From Elusimicrobiota bacterium (GTDB lineage: Bacteria > Elusimicrobiota > Elusimicrobia > UBA1565 > UBA9628): 64,000 bases of DNA. Position numbers and translations under genes: made by a program. Below are positions 1 to 8,887 of this stretch, piece after piece. The stretch is from contig JACQWX010000066.1 in assembly GCA_016209035.1 (NCBI GenBank), positions 20,180 through 84,179 on the forward strand. Direction: 5' to 3'. Positions within the stretch are counted from its first letter, which is position 1, and each line of letters opens with the position of its first letter. The notes beneath the pieces are model-generated. The model searched no databases, was not told where the DNA came from, and saw only the letters and a list, made by a program, of their open reading frames with translations.

Positions 1-947
1 ACTTCCCCGGCGTGGACATGGAGGTGGTGGTCTCCTCCGGCCGCATCGGCTGCAATCCCAAGATCAACAACCTGGCCAACGCCTACCATCGGGTCAAGCA
101 CGGCACGCTGGTGATCGCCGACTCCGACATCCGGGTGCGGCCCGATTTCCTGCGGACCGCGGTCAGGCCCCTGAGCGACCCTCGGGTGGGCATCGTGACC
201 TGCTTCTACCGCGCCTGCGGCGCCAAGGGGCTCTGGGGCCTCATGGAGGAGTTGGCCATCAACGCCCATTTCCTGCCCCAGGCCCTGGCGGCCGCGGCCA
301 TGGGGATCAAGTTCGCCATGGGCGCCGCCATCGTGGTGCGGCGTCGCGCCTTCGAGGCTACCGGCGGCTTCAAGAACCTGGCCGACCACATCGCCGACGA
401 TTTCGTCCTGGGGCGGGCCGTCCAGGCCGCCGGGTACCGCCTTGCCTTCGCCGAAGCCGTGGTCGACGTCATCTGCGAGGTGGGCAGCTACGCCGACCAT
501 ATCCAGCACCAGATCCGCGAGCAGCGCGTCATCCGCCTGTGCAAGCCGTCCGAGTACTGCGGCATGGCCCTCCTCCACGGGTTCTCCTTCCTGACGCTGA
601 GGATGGCGGTCGTCGGGCCCGATGCCCTGGGCCTGGGGCTCCTCGCCGGGCTCTGGGCCGCGAAGGCGGCTTCCATCGCCTGGATCCAGGACCGCGTCCT
701 GGACGGCCGGGCGAGCTTGCGGTCGCTGTGGCTCCTGCCGCTGAGCGAATGGACGGCGTTCGCGGCTTGGGTCTTCGGCTTCGGGTACAACCGGGTCTCC
801 TGGCGCGGCGTCTCCTACGCCATCCACCCCAACGGCAAGCTCACCCCGGTGCGGCCGTCGCTGGCCGTCCGGCAAGGGCCGGTCGTCCCCGGAGGCGCGG
901 GCCGTCCTCCCCTCGCCGAAGGGGGCGTCCGGGCCCTAAGTCCGTGA
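1..947 (+). CDS. hpnI: HpnI-like hopanoid glycosyltransferase (GT21), 5' truncated by window edge
   Basis: The reading frame is open from base 3, so the N-terminus lies outside the window; about 315 codons are visible. It resembles ceramide-glucosyltransferase-like GT21 enzymes: NPKINNL, the DxD-type motif ADSDIRV that binds metal and nucleotide sugar, and ADDFVLG around the second acidic residue. Two or three hydrophobic segments follow (roughly visible residues 185-270), as expected for an inner-membrane enzyme. HpnI adds N-acetylglucosamine to bacteriohopanetetrol; hpnK, whose product removes the acetyl group, lies at 11.4 kb. The stop overlaps the next start (GTGA), so translation of the hpnL-like gene is probably coupled. 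An ordinary ceramide glucosyltransferase is the alternative; the hopanoid genes in the window favour HpnI. Confidence 0.75.
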   Translation, partial: FPGVDMEVVVSSGRIGCNPKINNLANAYHRVKHGTLVIADSDIRVRPDFLRTAVRPLSDPRVGIVTCFYRACGAKGLWGLMEELAINAHFLPQALAAAAMGIKFAMGAAIVVRRRAFEATGGFKNLADHIADDFVLGRAVQAAGYRLAFAEAVVDVICEVGSYADHIQHQIREQRVIRLCKPSEYCGMALLHGFSFLTLRMAVVGPDALGLGLLAGLWAAKAASIAWIQDRVLDGRASLRSLWLLPLSEWTAFAAWVFGFGYNRVSWRGVSYAIHPNGKLTPVRPSLAVRQGPVVPGGAGRPPLAEGGVRALSP

Positions 948-1939
948 AGGCATTCGAGCGGATCATCCTCCTTGTCGGCGTCGCCATGATGGTCGTGCTG
1001 CTGGTGAAGCTCGACCCTTCCGCGGTCTGGGCCCGCATCCTGGAGGTGGGCTGGGGCATGGCCCTGCTCGTCTTGATCCACACGGTGGACCATGTCATCA
1101 ACGCCCATGCCTGGAGGCTGGCCTTCCGTCCCGCCCAAGGCGCGGCCGTGCCGTTCTGGCGGCTCGTGGCGGTCCGCATCGCGGGCGACGGCGTCAACTA
1201 CCTCACCCCGAGCGCCACCATCGCGGGCGAGGTGGTCCGGCCGGGCATGCTCGGAATGGAGGTCGCCCCCGAGGCCAAGGTGGCGAGCGTCGTCGTGGCG
1301 AAGTTCACCCAATCCCTGGGCCAGGCGCTCTTCATCCTGACCGGCATCGTCTTCATCGCGGCCGCGCGCATCCCGGTGGCGGACCAGTTCAAGGGCTGGT
1401 TCTACGCCGCGGTGGCATGCCTGACCGCGGTCTTCACCGCCCTCATCCTCTACGCCGTCCTGGCCCGCAAGAGCAAGGAGGAGCCCGAGGCTCCCTCCTC
1501 GGGCTCAAGCCTCAGGTCCTTCAAGAGGCAGATGGGGACCTACTTCCGCGGGCACCCGGCCAGGTTCATCGGGTCGATTCTGTTCTTCGCGCTGGGCTAC
1601 GTCTGGGGCTGCGTCGAGGCCTTCCTGATCTGCTTCTTCCTGGGCCTGCCCGTCACCGTCACGATGGCCTACGTCATCGAGGTCCTTTCCTCGGCCGTGG
1701 ACGGCGCGTTCTTCATGGTCCCGGCCAAGATGGGGACCCAGGAGGCGGGCAAGACCGCGATCTTCGCCGGCCTGGGATTGCCGGCCGCGACGGGCTTCGC
1801 CTTCGGGGTCATCAGGCACCTGCGGGAGCTCGTGTGGGCGGGCTTCGGCATCGCCCTGTTCTCCCTCCATCAGCGGTCGCGCAGGGCCGTCGCCCCCGGT
1901 CCCCGCCGCGCGGTTGCCGCGCCCGTCGCCGCGCCCTGA
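944..1939 (+). CDS. hpnL: HpnL-like integral membrane protein (UPF0104 / lysylphosphatidylglycerol-synthase TM family)
   Basis: The 466-aa track ORF begins far upstream in the shadow of hpnI. The real start is taken as GTG at 944, which overlaps the hpnI stop (GTGA) and gives MKAFERIILLVG and 331 residues. The protein is almost entirely hydrophobic, with about eight membrane segments, and carries the family-typical stretches INAHAWRLAF and the conserved region around VPAKMGTQEAGK. The family fold resembles the flippase domain of MprF. HpnL is a hopanoid-associated protein without an established reaction. Its coupling to hpnI suggests a role in export or further modification of glycosylated hopanoids, which is inference. 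The C-terminal tail is Arg/Pro/Ala-rich and probably cytoplasmic. Confidence 0.7.
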   Translation: MKAFERIILLVGVAMMVVLLVKLDPSAVWARILEVGWGMALLVLIHTVDHVINAHAWRLAFRPAQGAAVPFWRLVAVRIAGDGVNYLTPSATIAGEVVRPGMLGMEVAPEAKVASVVVAKFTQSLGQALFILTGIVFIAAARIPVADQFKGWFYAAVACLTAVFTALILYAVLARKSKEEPEAPSSGSSLRSFKRQMGTYFRGHPARFIGSILFFALGYVWGCVEAFLICFFLGLPVTVTMAYVIEVLSSAVDGAFFMVPAKMGTQEAGKTAIFAGLGLPAATGFAFGVIRHLRELVWAGFGIALFSLHQRSRRAVAPGPRRAVAAPVAAP

Positions 1940-2005
1940 CCCTACGGCGGTCCCTTCCCTCCGGTCTTGCTCCGGCGGGCATGACCGTCGCTCTCGTAAG
2001 GGACA

Positions 2006-2014
2006 TGGTATCAT
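2006..2014 (+). promoter_or_regulatory. Extended -10 box (TGGTATCAT) for the TMTC-like gene at 2022
   Basis: TGG precedes TATCAT, and the GTG start lies 7 nt after the box, where transcription itself should begin. No Shine-Dalgarno sequence is possible, so a leaderless mRNA is predicted. This fixes the start at 2022 rather than the earlier in-frame ATG at 1914. Confidence 0.6.
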
Positions 2015-2021
2015 ATCCATC

Positions 2022-3602
2022 GTGAGCCTCCCCTTCGGCGGGCTTCGGGTCGGGTCCCGTGGGCGGGAGGCGTTCTGGGGCCTGGGACTCTTCCTGTCCT
2101 GCGTCCTCCTCTATCTCCCCTCCCTCTTCAACGGGTTCCTGCTCGACGACCTCTTCTACATCTCGCGCAACCCGGCGCTGCTCGACCCTGGGCAGTGGCC
2201 TCGGTTCCTGTACGACCCTGCCAGCCTTCTCTCGGAGGAGTCGCTCTCCAGGCTGATCTGGAGGCCGGTCCTGGGCTTGAGCTACGGCCTTAACGCCCTC
2301 CTGGCGGGTCCCGACCCCTTCTGGTTCCACCTGCACGACAGCCTCAACCACGCGGCCAACAGCGTCTTGGTCCTGCTGCTGCTGCGCCGGCTGGCCGGCC
2401 CTGGGCCGCATGCTTGGGCCGGAGCCCTGCTGTTCTGCTGCCACCCGGTCCAGGCCCAGAGCGTAGCCTATGCCGGGGCCCGGGCGGGCCTGCTGTCGCT
2501 GTTCTTCTGCCTGGGAGCGTTCCTCTTGTACGCGGGGCCGGCCGACGATCGTCGGCCCCTGGGCCTTCGGCCCAGGCCGCGTCGGTTCGCGTCGAGCCTC
2601 GGCTGTTTCGCGCTGGCTCTCCTTTCGAAAGAGTCTTCCCTCTTCCTCGTCCCGGTCTTGGCCGCTTTCGAATGGGTCGAGCGGCCTGCGCCCGAGGCGC
2701 GGGGTGAGAGCACGGGGCCGGCCTGGCGGCGGTTGGCCCCGTTCATCGCCGCGGGAGCGCTCTACCTTGGGGCGAGGACGGCCGTCCTGGGTATCGTCTC
2801 CCAGCGGGGCCCGTGGGGAGGCGGATGGATGGAGCATTTCCAGCTCGCGGTGCACGGCCTTTTCAAGACCGCTTCGCTCGTGGTCTGGCCCGTGGACCTC
2901 CGGGAGCCCTACGGCTTCCTCATGGGCCCCTGGTTCCTGCCTGAGTCCGTGGCGATGGCCGGCATCCTCCTGTCGGCGGCCTGCCTGGCTGTCTGGGGAG
3001 TTCGTCGGCGCAGCAGGATGGGATTCGCCCTGTTCTGGGTCTTCTCGGCGCTCCTCCCCGTGTCCAACATCGTGCCCTTCGGGGCGCTGGCGGCCGACCG
3101 GTACCTCTACGCTCCGATGGCGGGCGCCGCGCTCCTGCTCGGCCTGGGTTTGAAGGGGAGGCTCGACGGCCGAGCCAAGGCGGCCGCGGCCCTGCTCGCC
3201 GCGGTCATGGCGTTGGCAGCCGTGGAGGCCCAGCTGAAATGGCGCAGCGGCTTCGTCCTGGCCTGCGAGGCTTGCGCGGCGGCGCCGGACGACCCCTATC
3301 CAGCCTTGAGGCTCGCGACTCACTACCTGGAATGGAGGATGCTCGCCCGGGCCGAGGGGCTCACTCTGCGGGGGTTCGCGCCCGAGGCTCCTCCCGATGT
3401 CCGGAGGCTCGCGCTCAAGAGGCTCGCCGTCATCCGCATGAGCGCCGGCCGCTTCAGGGAAGCCAAGGCGCTCCTGGAGGAGAGCCTCGGGATGGACCCG
3501 AGGCAGCGCAGCGTCCTGGACCTGCTGGCCCGCTGCAGCCTCGCCCTCGGCGACCCAGCCGCGTCGCGGGAGTACTTCGTCAGGGCCGCGGCTTTGCCCT
3601 GA
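2022..3602 (+). CDS. TMTC-like membrane glycosyltransferase with short TPR tail
   Basis: The protein has 526 residues from the GTG directly after an extended -10 box. The N-terminal region carries FLLDDLFYISRNPALL, a lumenal/periplasmic double-Asp motif (DDxxxxxxNP) shared with the genes at 3580 and 7459 and typical of GT-C fold TMTC/PMT-type enzymes. It is followed by HDSLNHAANSVLV, CHPVQAQSVAY and SKESSLFLVP, all hallmarks of the TMTC (DUF1736) group, and about nine membrane segments. Residues from about 425 onward form two or three degenerate TPR helices. The likely reaction is transfer of a sugar from a polyprenyl-phosphate donor to protein; donor and acceptor are unknown. The 3' end overlaps the convergent gene by 23 bp. 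The coding DNA contains a 16-bp palindrome and an adjacent hairpin at 2541-2576. Confidence 0.65.
   Translation: MSLPFGGLRVGSRGREAFWGLGLFLSCVLLYLPSLFNGFLLDDLFYISRNPALLDPGQWPRFLYDPASLLSEESLSRLIWRPVLGLSYGLNALLAGPDPFWFHLHDSLNHAANSVLVLLLLRRLAGPGPHAWAGALLFCCHPVQAQSVAYAGARAGLLSLFFCLGAFLLYAGPADDRRPLGLRPRPRRFASSLGCFALALLSKESSLFLVPVLAAFEWVERPAPEARGESTGPAWRRLAPFIAAGALYLGARTAVLGIVSQRGPWGGGWMEHFQLAVHGLFKTASLVVWPVDLREPYGFLMGPWFLPESVAMAGILLSAACLAVWGVRRRSRMGFALFWVFSALLPVSNIVPFGALAADRYLYAPMAGAALLLGLGLKGRLDGRAKAAAALLAAVMALAAVEAQLKWRSGFVLACEACAAAPDDPYPALRLATHYLEWRMLARAEGLTLRGFAPEAPPDVRRLALKRLAVIRMSAGRFREAKALLEESLGMDPRQRSVLDLLARCSLALGDPAASREYFVRAAALP
2541..2576. repeat. Two adjacent perfect palindromes inside a coding region
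   Basis: GCCGACGATCGTCGGC (2541-2556) is a perfect 16-bp palindrome. It is followed by the hairpin CCTGGGCC-TTC-GGCCCAGG (8-bp stem, 3-nt loop). Both lie in a non-conserved loop of the TMTC-like gene (after LLYAGPADD) and look like an inserted palindromic element. Confidence 0.55.
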
Positions 3603-5499
3603 TCCGGAGTCGTTCCTGCCGCGCTTTCGTGAGCAAGTCGTCGAACGCGCGGCCGGAGGAAGCGGAAGGTCCCATGAGGGCCCGCCGGCGTTCGATCCCC
3701 GCGATGAACCCATCGATCAACGCCGAAGCCTTGTCCGGATCATCGGCCGCGTACAGCCGACTCAGTTCGGAAACGACCTCCCATTGCCAGGGATTGATGG
3801 CCAGGGAGCGTTCATAATACCCCTGAGCCGTCTTCCGATCGTCCCGTCGGAGGGAAAGATCGCCCCGCAGCCGCATGACCCGGGGCCAAAGGGGGGAACC
3901 GGAAGGGATGGAAGCCAGCTCTTGATCCGCTTGGGCCAAGCGTCCCAACGCCACATGGCATGCCGCAAGGTTCAATCGGATCCCGTCATCGGTCCGGTCG
4001 GTCTGCGAGGCCCGGGAGAAAGCCGTCAATGCTTGCTCGTGTCGCCCTGCGCGCAGATGGAAGACCCCCAGGTTATTCCACAACGAAGGCATCGGCCGTT
4101 TCTTCAACGCGGCTTCGGTGAGTTCGATGGCGTGAGCGAGGCGGCCCGTTTCCGCGTAGAGCAAGCCCAAATCCACGGCCGGTTCCAGGTAATCCGGATC
4201 CAATGCCACGGCCCGCCGCAGGGCGCGTTCCGCCTCCGGATAGGATTCGCGGGCTAGATAGACGGCTCCCAAGGCGGCGTGCGCCCTGGGGTTGGCGGGG
4301 GCGCAAGCAGCGGTATGCGACCACAGCGCGAGAGGGTCGGCGAAGCGGGCGCCGAGGAGGAGACTCTGAAGGCCGTACGCGATCGCCAGCGCGGCCAGTC
4401 CCCACGCAGCGGCTCTCTGAGCCGCGGCGGATCGCGCGAAACGGGACACCAGGCGCGACAACGCCAGGAAGAACCCTACGCTGGCCATGTAAAGATAGCG
4501 GTCGGCCACCAAGCTGTAATTGAGGAAGGGGATCAAATTCAGGAAGGGCGCGGCGGCCAGGAAGACCCATGACAGACCCCAGGCAGCGGGGCGATCCCAG
4601 CGGTAGAGGCGCAACATCCCCAGCCCCAGAAGCGCCGCGCCTGCCAGGAGGAGGCTCCCTTCGACGGAGAAGAGCGTCCGGAGCGGGGACAGGGAATGCT
4701 CCAGACAGCGGTCATAAGGCAGCACCAGCTGAACGAGGTACCAAAACAGCAGCTTGCCCGAGGTCAAGATATGGCAGGACCAATGGCCGCCCATCCACTC
4801 GGCCGGCATCCTGGGGGCGAATCTGAGACGCAGGCTTATGTAGACGAGACCGACGAGGGCCAGCCCCGTGAACGTCCATCTGTCCCTGCGAAAACCCTTC
4901 CAGCCCTGGCGCCATGCCGCGTCCAGGAGCGCCAGCAAGAGGAACATGAACGCGCTTTCTTTCCAAAGGAGCGCCATGAAGAACGACGCGGGAGCCGCGA
5001 ACAGCCGCCACCTTCCTTGCCGGCAGCATTGGACATAGAGCATCAGCAGGCCGAAACAACCCACGCCCAAATGCTTCTTGAAGCTGGAAAGAGCCAAGAC
5101 CTCCACGTGCGCGGGATACAGGGAGAAGAGCGCCGCCGTCCAAAAGGCCGCGGCCGCATCCTGCAGGAAATGCCTGGCCAGACGCCACACCAGCAGGCAG
5201 TTGAGCCCATGCCACAGCAGGCTGGTCAGCCGGTAGAGGAAGGGACGCTCTCCCGCGGCGCGGTAGAGCGCCCAGTGGAGCATGGTCGAGAGAGGCTCGT
5301 ATTCATGGCCGAAGGCGAAGCCCTGCGAGAAAAAAGCCGTCCACCCGGGCCAAGGGCCGATGATCAAGGGATTGCGCAGGAGAATCTGTTCGTCATCATA
5401 CACCAAGGGGGCCCATAGGAGGACGCCGTAGCATGCCGCGACCGCCGCGGCCCACAGGAGAACGGCATACCGGCGCGAACCATCTCGTGGCGGTTCCAT
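3580..5499 (-). CDS. TMTC-like membrane glycosyltransferase with C-terminal TPR array
   Basis: The protein has 639 residues. Residues 1-400 carry the double-Asp motif LVYDDEQILLRNPLI, the conserved TSLLWHGLNCLLVWRL and LYPAHVEVLAL segments, WKESAFMF and about ten hydrophobic helices, as in TMTC-type protein O-glycosyltransferases. From about residue 405 there are roughly five TPR units (for example the block around AALGAVYLARESYPEA and the one around LWNNLGVFHLRAGRHEQA), which in this family sit in the periplasm and bind the protein acceptor. The start is the ATG 15 nt after a TAGAAT box. It is convergent with the preceding gene and divergent from the STT3-like gene at 5603. Exact sugar and substrate cannot be read from the sequence. 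Confidence 0.7.
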   Translation of the reverse strand: MEPPRDGSRRYAVLLWAAAVAACYGVLLWAPLVYDDEQILLRNPLIIGPWPGWTAFFSQGFAFGHEYEPLSTMLHWALYRAAGERPFLYRLTSLLWHGLNCLLVWRLARHFLQDAAAAFWTAALFSLYPAHVEVLALSSFKKHLGVGCFGLLMLYVQCCRQGRWRLFAAPASFFMALLWKESAFMFLLLALLDAAWRQGWKGFRRDRWTFTGLALVGLVYISLRLRFAPRMPAEWMGGHWSCHILTSGKLLFWYLVQLVLPYDRCLEHSLSPLRTLFSVEGSLLLAGAALLGLGMLRLYRWDRPAAWGLSWVFLAAAPFLNLIPFLNYSLVADRYLYMASVGFFLALSRLVSRFARSAAAQRAAAWGLAALAIAYGLQSLLLGARFADPLALWSHTAACAPANPRAHAALGAVYLARESYPEAERALRRAVALDPDYLEPAVDLGLLYAETGRLAHAIELTEAALKKRPMPSLWNNLGVFHLRAGRHEQALTAFSRASQTDRTDDGIRLNLAACHVALGRLAQADQELASIPSGSPLWPRVMRLRGDLSLRRDDRKTAQGYYERSLAINPWQWEVVSELSRLYAADDPDKASALIDGFIAGIERRRALMGPSASSGRAFDDLLTKARQERLRIRAKPRP

Positions 5500-5514
5500 C
5501 GGATGACGCGGGGA

Positions 5515-5520
5515 ATTCTA
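5515..5520 (-). promoter_or_regulatory. -10 box (TAGAAT) for the TMTC-like gene
   Basis: TAGAAT on the minus strand lies 15 nt before the ATG at 5499 with no Shine-Dalgarno sequence between, giving a leader of about 8 nt. Confidence 0.4.
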
Positions 5521-5582
5521 GCGCACTTCCCTTCCGCGCCGCAAATCGGCGAAGAGCGCGTTCGCGGGCCGGCGGTATTTCA

Positions 5583-5588
5583 TATGAT
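5583..5588 (+). promoter_or_regulatory. -10 box (TATGAT) for the STT3-like gene
   Basis: TATGAT lies 15 nt before the ATG at 5603. No purine-rich Shine-Dalgarno sequence is present, so a very short leader is predicted. Confidence 0.4.
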
Positions 5589-5602
5589 GTCTCTATGCGA
5601 TC

Positions 5603-7585
5603 ATGAAACCGCGCTTCCCGGGCGCCGACCGGATGGGCCTCCTCATCGCGCTGGCCGCGCTGTCCCTGCGCCTGACCCCCTGGCGCGCCGTGTTCTCGCC
5701 GTCCGGCGTGCTGTTCGTGGACGTGGACGACTGGCATCACCTGAGGGTGATGCTCACGGCCGCGAGGAACTTCCCCTTCCTGCCGACGCTGGACCGTTAT
5801 TTCGCCCACCCTGACGGTTTCCTCACCAGCTGGCCCCCGCTGCACGACTGGCTCGTCGGCGCCGCCATCCGCGCCGGGTGGCTCTTCAAGCCCGGGATCG
5901 AGACGGCGGCCGCGGTCGCGGCCGTCGTCCCGGCGCTGGCCGGCGCGCTCACGGTCTTCTTCTTCTGCCGCTTCGCCCGCCGGGCGATCCCGGCTCTTGG
6001 CGCCGCGGCAGCCGCGGCCCTCGCGGGGGTCCTGCCCGCGCCGCTGTTCTACACCGTGCTCGGCCGTCCCGACCACCACTGCGTCGAGACCATGTGGTTC
6101 GCGCTGGCGCTGGGCCCGCTGCTCTCGCTCGTCGAAGGCGGCGGATCGAGAACGGCCCTGCTCGCCGCGCTCGCCCTCTCGGCCGGATGGCTGTCCTGGA
6201 ACGGGTTCGTGGCCTTCGAGGGCGTCGCCTTCCTGTGGCTGCTGGCGGAGTCCCGCCGCCGCCCCGACCCGGAGACGCGCTCCTGGTCCTGGGTCTTCGC
6301 GGCGCAGATTCCGCTCCTGCTGCTCTTCACGGCGGGAAATCCTTTCGTCCGCTCCCGGACCTTCGACTTCGACCTGCCGGGCCTGTTCGCTCCCACGCTG
6401 TGCGTCGCGCTGGCGCTGGCGCTCGAGGGAGCGCGCCGCCGCCTGCGCGGGGCCGGCCTGGCCTTTGGCTTGGGAGGCGCCGTGCTCGGGCTGGTCCTGG
6501 CCTGGCTGTCCCTGCCGTCTTTGGCCCTGTTCGCGGGCGCCCCGCCGCGCATCTTCCATCTTTTTTCCGAGCTTCAGCCTCTGCTGAGGCCCTACGGCCG
6601 CTGGGCGCCGTCAGCGGCCGAGCCATGGTTCGGCTGGGGCCTCTGGCTCTTGCCGGTCCTGGCTTGGGACTTCGCGGCCAGGCGGACCGGCCCAGCGGCG
6701 CGCCTTGCCCTGGTCTGGGGAGCGGTCTTTGGGCTCCTGGCCCTCCTGCAGGCCCGCTACGCCTCTCACTTCTCCTTCGTCTTCGCGCTCCTCGTCGGGA
6801 GCGCGCTGGAGCGCGCCTGGTCCTGGGGCCGCGCCCGGAGCCGGGGGGCCGCGGCTTTCGCCGCGGCCTGCGCGGTCACGACCGTCGTCTTGGGGTCGGC
6901 CTTGCGCAACGCCGCGGCCCTGCCCTTCGCCGGCCCCCAGCTGGTGGGCGACCCAGCCCTGCGCGAGGCCTGCGAGTGGATCCGGGCCAACACCCCCCCC
7001 ACGCGCTCGCGCGACCGCGACGAGGGCATCCCGGAGTACGGCGTCTTCGCCGACTCCAACGCCGGGCCGATGGTGGCGGCCCTTGCGGAGCGGCCGACCA
7101 CCGCCGCCAACAACCACGCCATGCGGGGGCCGCTCGTCTGGACCATCCTCCGGTTCCTGGGCGACGATCCTGAGCAGGCGCGGGCGGACCTCTCCGGCCG
7201 CGGCTTCCGCTACCTGCTGTTGGGCCCGATGAACGACGGCGGCCTGCTTTTCTCCTACCTGGGGATCGCCGGCGTGCCGCCGGTCGAGTGGGAAGCGCGG
7301 CGCGAACGGTTGGCGCTTTGGCGGCTTTACCGGACCGGCGGATCGGACCCCGACCTGGCCCGGGCCTTCCGGCTCGTGCATCAGACCCCGGGCGGAACCT
7401 TCAAGGTGTTCTCCGTGCTAGCATCACGCGGCGATTCGCGTAGTGGTATAATCACCCGGTGCCGGAACGCTCCCTCCTGCGCGACGCGCGCCTCCTGGCC
7501 GTCCTGGCCGCGGCGGTCTGCGTCCTCCCTTTCGTGGACGCGCTGGGGTTCCCCTTCCTGGAATGGGACGACCGGGTCAACGTGA
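5603..7585 (+). CDS. STT3/PglB/AglB-like oligosaccharyltransferase
   Basis: The protein has 660 residues as read. Features of the STT3 family: a first DxD-type motif in FVDVDDWHHLRVM (about residue 40), the loop GRPDHHCVETMWF (about 155), some eleven to thirteen membrane segments, and a C-terminal soluble part with EYGVFADSNAG followed by ERPTTAANNHA, which occupies the place of the family's WWDYG acceptor-binding block. Such enzymes move an oligosaccharide from a polyprenyl carrier to protein on the periplasmic side. The last ~42 codons (after FKVFSVLA) overlap the next gene by 127 bp, run through its promoter and look non-native. The natural end is probably near 7420, so a frameshift or sequencing error is possible. 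Confidence 0.65.
   Translation: MKPRFPGADRMGLLIALAALSLRLTPWRAVFSPSGVLFVDVDDWHHLRVMLTAARNFPFLPTLDRYFAHPDGFLTSWPPLHDWLVGAAIRAGWLFKPGIETAAAVAAVVPALAGALTVFFFCRFARRAIPALGAAAAAALAGVLPAPLFYTVLGRPDHHCVETMWFALALGPLLSLVEGGGSRTALLAALALSAGWLSWNGFVAFEGVAFLWLLAESRRRPDPETRSWSWVFAAQIPLLLLFTAGNPFVRSRTFDFDLPGLFAPTLCVALALALEGARRRLRGAGLAFGLGGAVLGLVLAWLSLPSLALFAGAPPRIFHLFSELQPLLRPYGRWAPSAAEPWFGWGLWLLPVLAWDFAARRTGPAARLALVWGAVFGLLALLQARYASHFSFVFALLVGSALERAWSWGRARSRGAAAFAAACAVTTVVLGSALRNAAALPFAGPQLVGDPALREACEWIRANTPPTRSRDRDEGIPEYGVFADSNAGPMVAALAERPTTAANNHAMRGPLVWTILRFLGDDPEQARADLSGRGFRYLLLGPMNDGGLLFSYLGIAGVPPVEWEARRERLALWRLYRTGGSDPDLARAFRLVHQTPGGTFKVFSVLASRGDSRSGIITRCRNAPSCATRASWPSWPRRSASSLSWTRWGSPSWNGTTGST
7444..7452 (+). 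promoter_or_regulatory. Extended -10 box (TGGTATAAT) for the gene at 7459
   Basis: This is a perfect TATAAT with an upstream TGn. The GTG start is 7 nt after the box, at the expected transcription start, so a leaderless mRNA is predicted. No good -35 is visible, as expected for extended -10 promoters. Confidence 0.65.
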
Positions 7586-8886
7586 CGGACAACCCCTTCT
7601 TGCGGCTCGATTGGGCGGGCCTGGGGCTGATGCTGACGGGCACTCGCCTGGGGCATTGGCATCCCCTCACCTGGCTGTCCTTGGCGGTCGACAAGGCGCT
7701 GTGGGGGACTAGGCCCATGGGGTTCCACGCCACGAACCTTCTCCTCCACGGGCTCAACGCCGGCCTCCTGTTCCTGGCGGGCCGGAGGCTCTTGGCCGCC
7801 GACGGCCGCCCCGAGAGCCTCGACGCCGCCGCTTTCCCAGCCCTTGCGGCCGCGCTCCTGTGGGCCGTGCACCCGATGAGGGCGGAGTCGGTGGCCTGGG
7901 TGACGGAGCGGCGCGACGTGCTCTCGGGGACTCTGTCCCTCGGCTGCCTGCTCGCTCACCTGGCTTCGGCCGACGCCCGCGCCCCCAAGCTCGCCCGGCG
8001 GTTCGCGCTTCTGGCCCTGGTCCTCGGCGCGCTGGCCATGGCGTGCAAGGTCTTCGCGGTCATGCTCCCCGCCGCGCTCCTCGTCGTCGACCTCCGGCTC
8101 GGCCGGGGCCTGCGGTGGAAAGAGAAGCTCCCCTACGCGGTCCCGGCGGCCGTCTCTCTGTGCATGGCCGCGACGGCCCAAGCGCAGACCGCCGCGGTGG
8201 GCTTGGCGCGGTTCGGCGTCGTCCAGCGTCTGGCCCAGGCCGGGTACGGTCTCTCCTTCCATGTCCTGCGCACGGCGGTCCCCTCCGGGCTCTCCCCCTT
8301 CCACGAGCGCTCGCTGCTGCTCGAGCCGGGGCTTTTCCTGTCAGCTGGGCTGGCTTCGGCGGCCGGAGCCGCGGCGGTGTGGGCCCTGCGGCGCCGGCAG
8401 CCGGGCCTGGCCCAGGCCGCGCTCGCCTATCTCGTTGTGCTGCTGCCCACCCTCGGGCTCTTCAAGTCCGGCCGCATGACAGTGGCCGAGCGGTGGTCCT
8501 ACGGGCCTGCCATGCCGCTGTGCCTGCTGGCCGCGGGAGCCATGAGCCGCCTGCCGGGCAGGGTATTCGCGCCGGCCGCTCTGGCGTGGGTCCTGGGCAT
8601 GGCCGCCCTCACGCAGCAGTACGTGCGCGTCTGGTCATCGGACCGCGCGCTCTGGACCCGGGCGGTCAAGGCATCGCCGTTGAGCTACTTCGCGCGAAGC
8701 CTCCTTGCCGACGCCCTCGAGCGCGAAGGGCGCCTCGCCGAGGCCGCGGCCGAGCGCCGGCGGGCGCGGGACCTGCGCCGCGAGGTCTTCGAGAGAGCGG
8801 CCGCCGTGCGCGCGGGCCGGGGCGACCCGCGCGCCGTCCCGGAGATGCGCCGCCGCGCCGAGGCGGGACTTGATCCGGGGCGCTGA
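7459..8886 (+). CDS. TMTC-like membrane glycosyltransferase, short form without clear TPR array
   Basis: The protein has 475 residues from a GTG that coincides with the predicted transcription start. It shows FLEWDDRVNVTDNPFL (the same DDxxxxxxNP motif as its two neighbours), HATNLLLHGLNAGLLF, VHPMRAESVAWVTERRDVLSG and ACKVFAVMLPAALL, the conserved series of the TMTC/DUF1736 group, plus about ten hydrophobic helices. The C-terminal 60 residues are a charged Arg/Ala-rich helix (EGRLAEAAAERRRARDL) that could be a single residual TPR hairpin. Three paralogues and one STT3-like enzyme within 7 kb suggest a protein-glycosylation locus. It ends 1 bp before the convergent pilin gene. Confidence 0.65.
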   Translation: MPERSLLRDARLLAVLAAAVCVLPFVDALGFPFLEWDDRVNVTDNPFLRLDWAGLGLMLTGTRLGHWHPLTWLSLAVDKALWGTRPMGFHATNLLLHGLNAGLLFLAGRRLLAADGRPESLDAAAFPALAAALLWAVHPMRAESVAWVTERRDVLSGTLSLGCLLAHLASADARAPKLARRFALLALVLGALAMACKVFAVMLPAALLVVDLRLGRGLRWKEKLPYAVPAAVSLCMAATAQAQTAAVGLARFGVVQRLAQAGYGLSFHVLRTAVPSGLSPFHERSLLLEPGLFLSAGLASAAGAAAVWALRRRQPGLAQAALAYLVVLLPTLGLFKSGRMTVAERWSYGPAMPLCLLAAGAMSRLPGRVFAPAALAWVLGMAALTQQYVRVWSSDRALWTRAVKASPLSYFARSLLADALEREGRLAEAAAERRRARDLRREVFERAAAVRAGRGDPRAVPEMRRRAEAGLDPGR

Positions 8887-8887
8887 C

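Noticed and set aside
1812-3713. 633-aa minus-strand ORF opposite the TMTC-like gene
   Set aside because: Low-complexity Arg/Gly/Pro/Glu sequence with no domain, fully antisense to a well-supported gene; a typical high-GC shadow.
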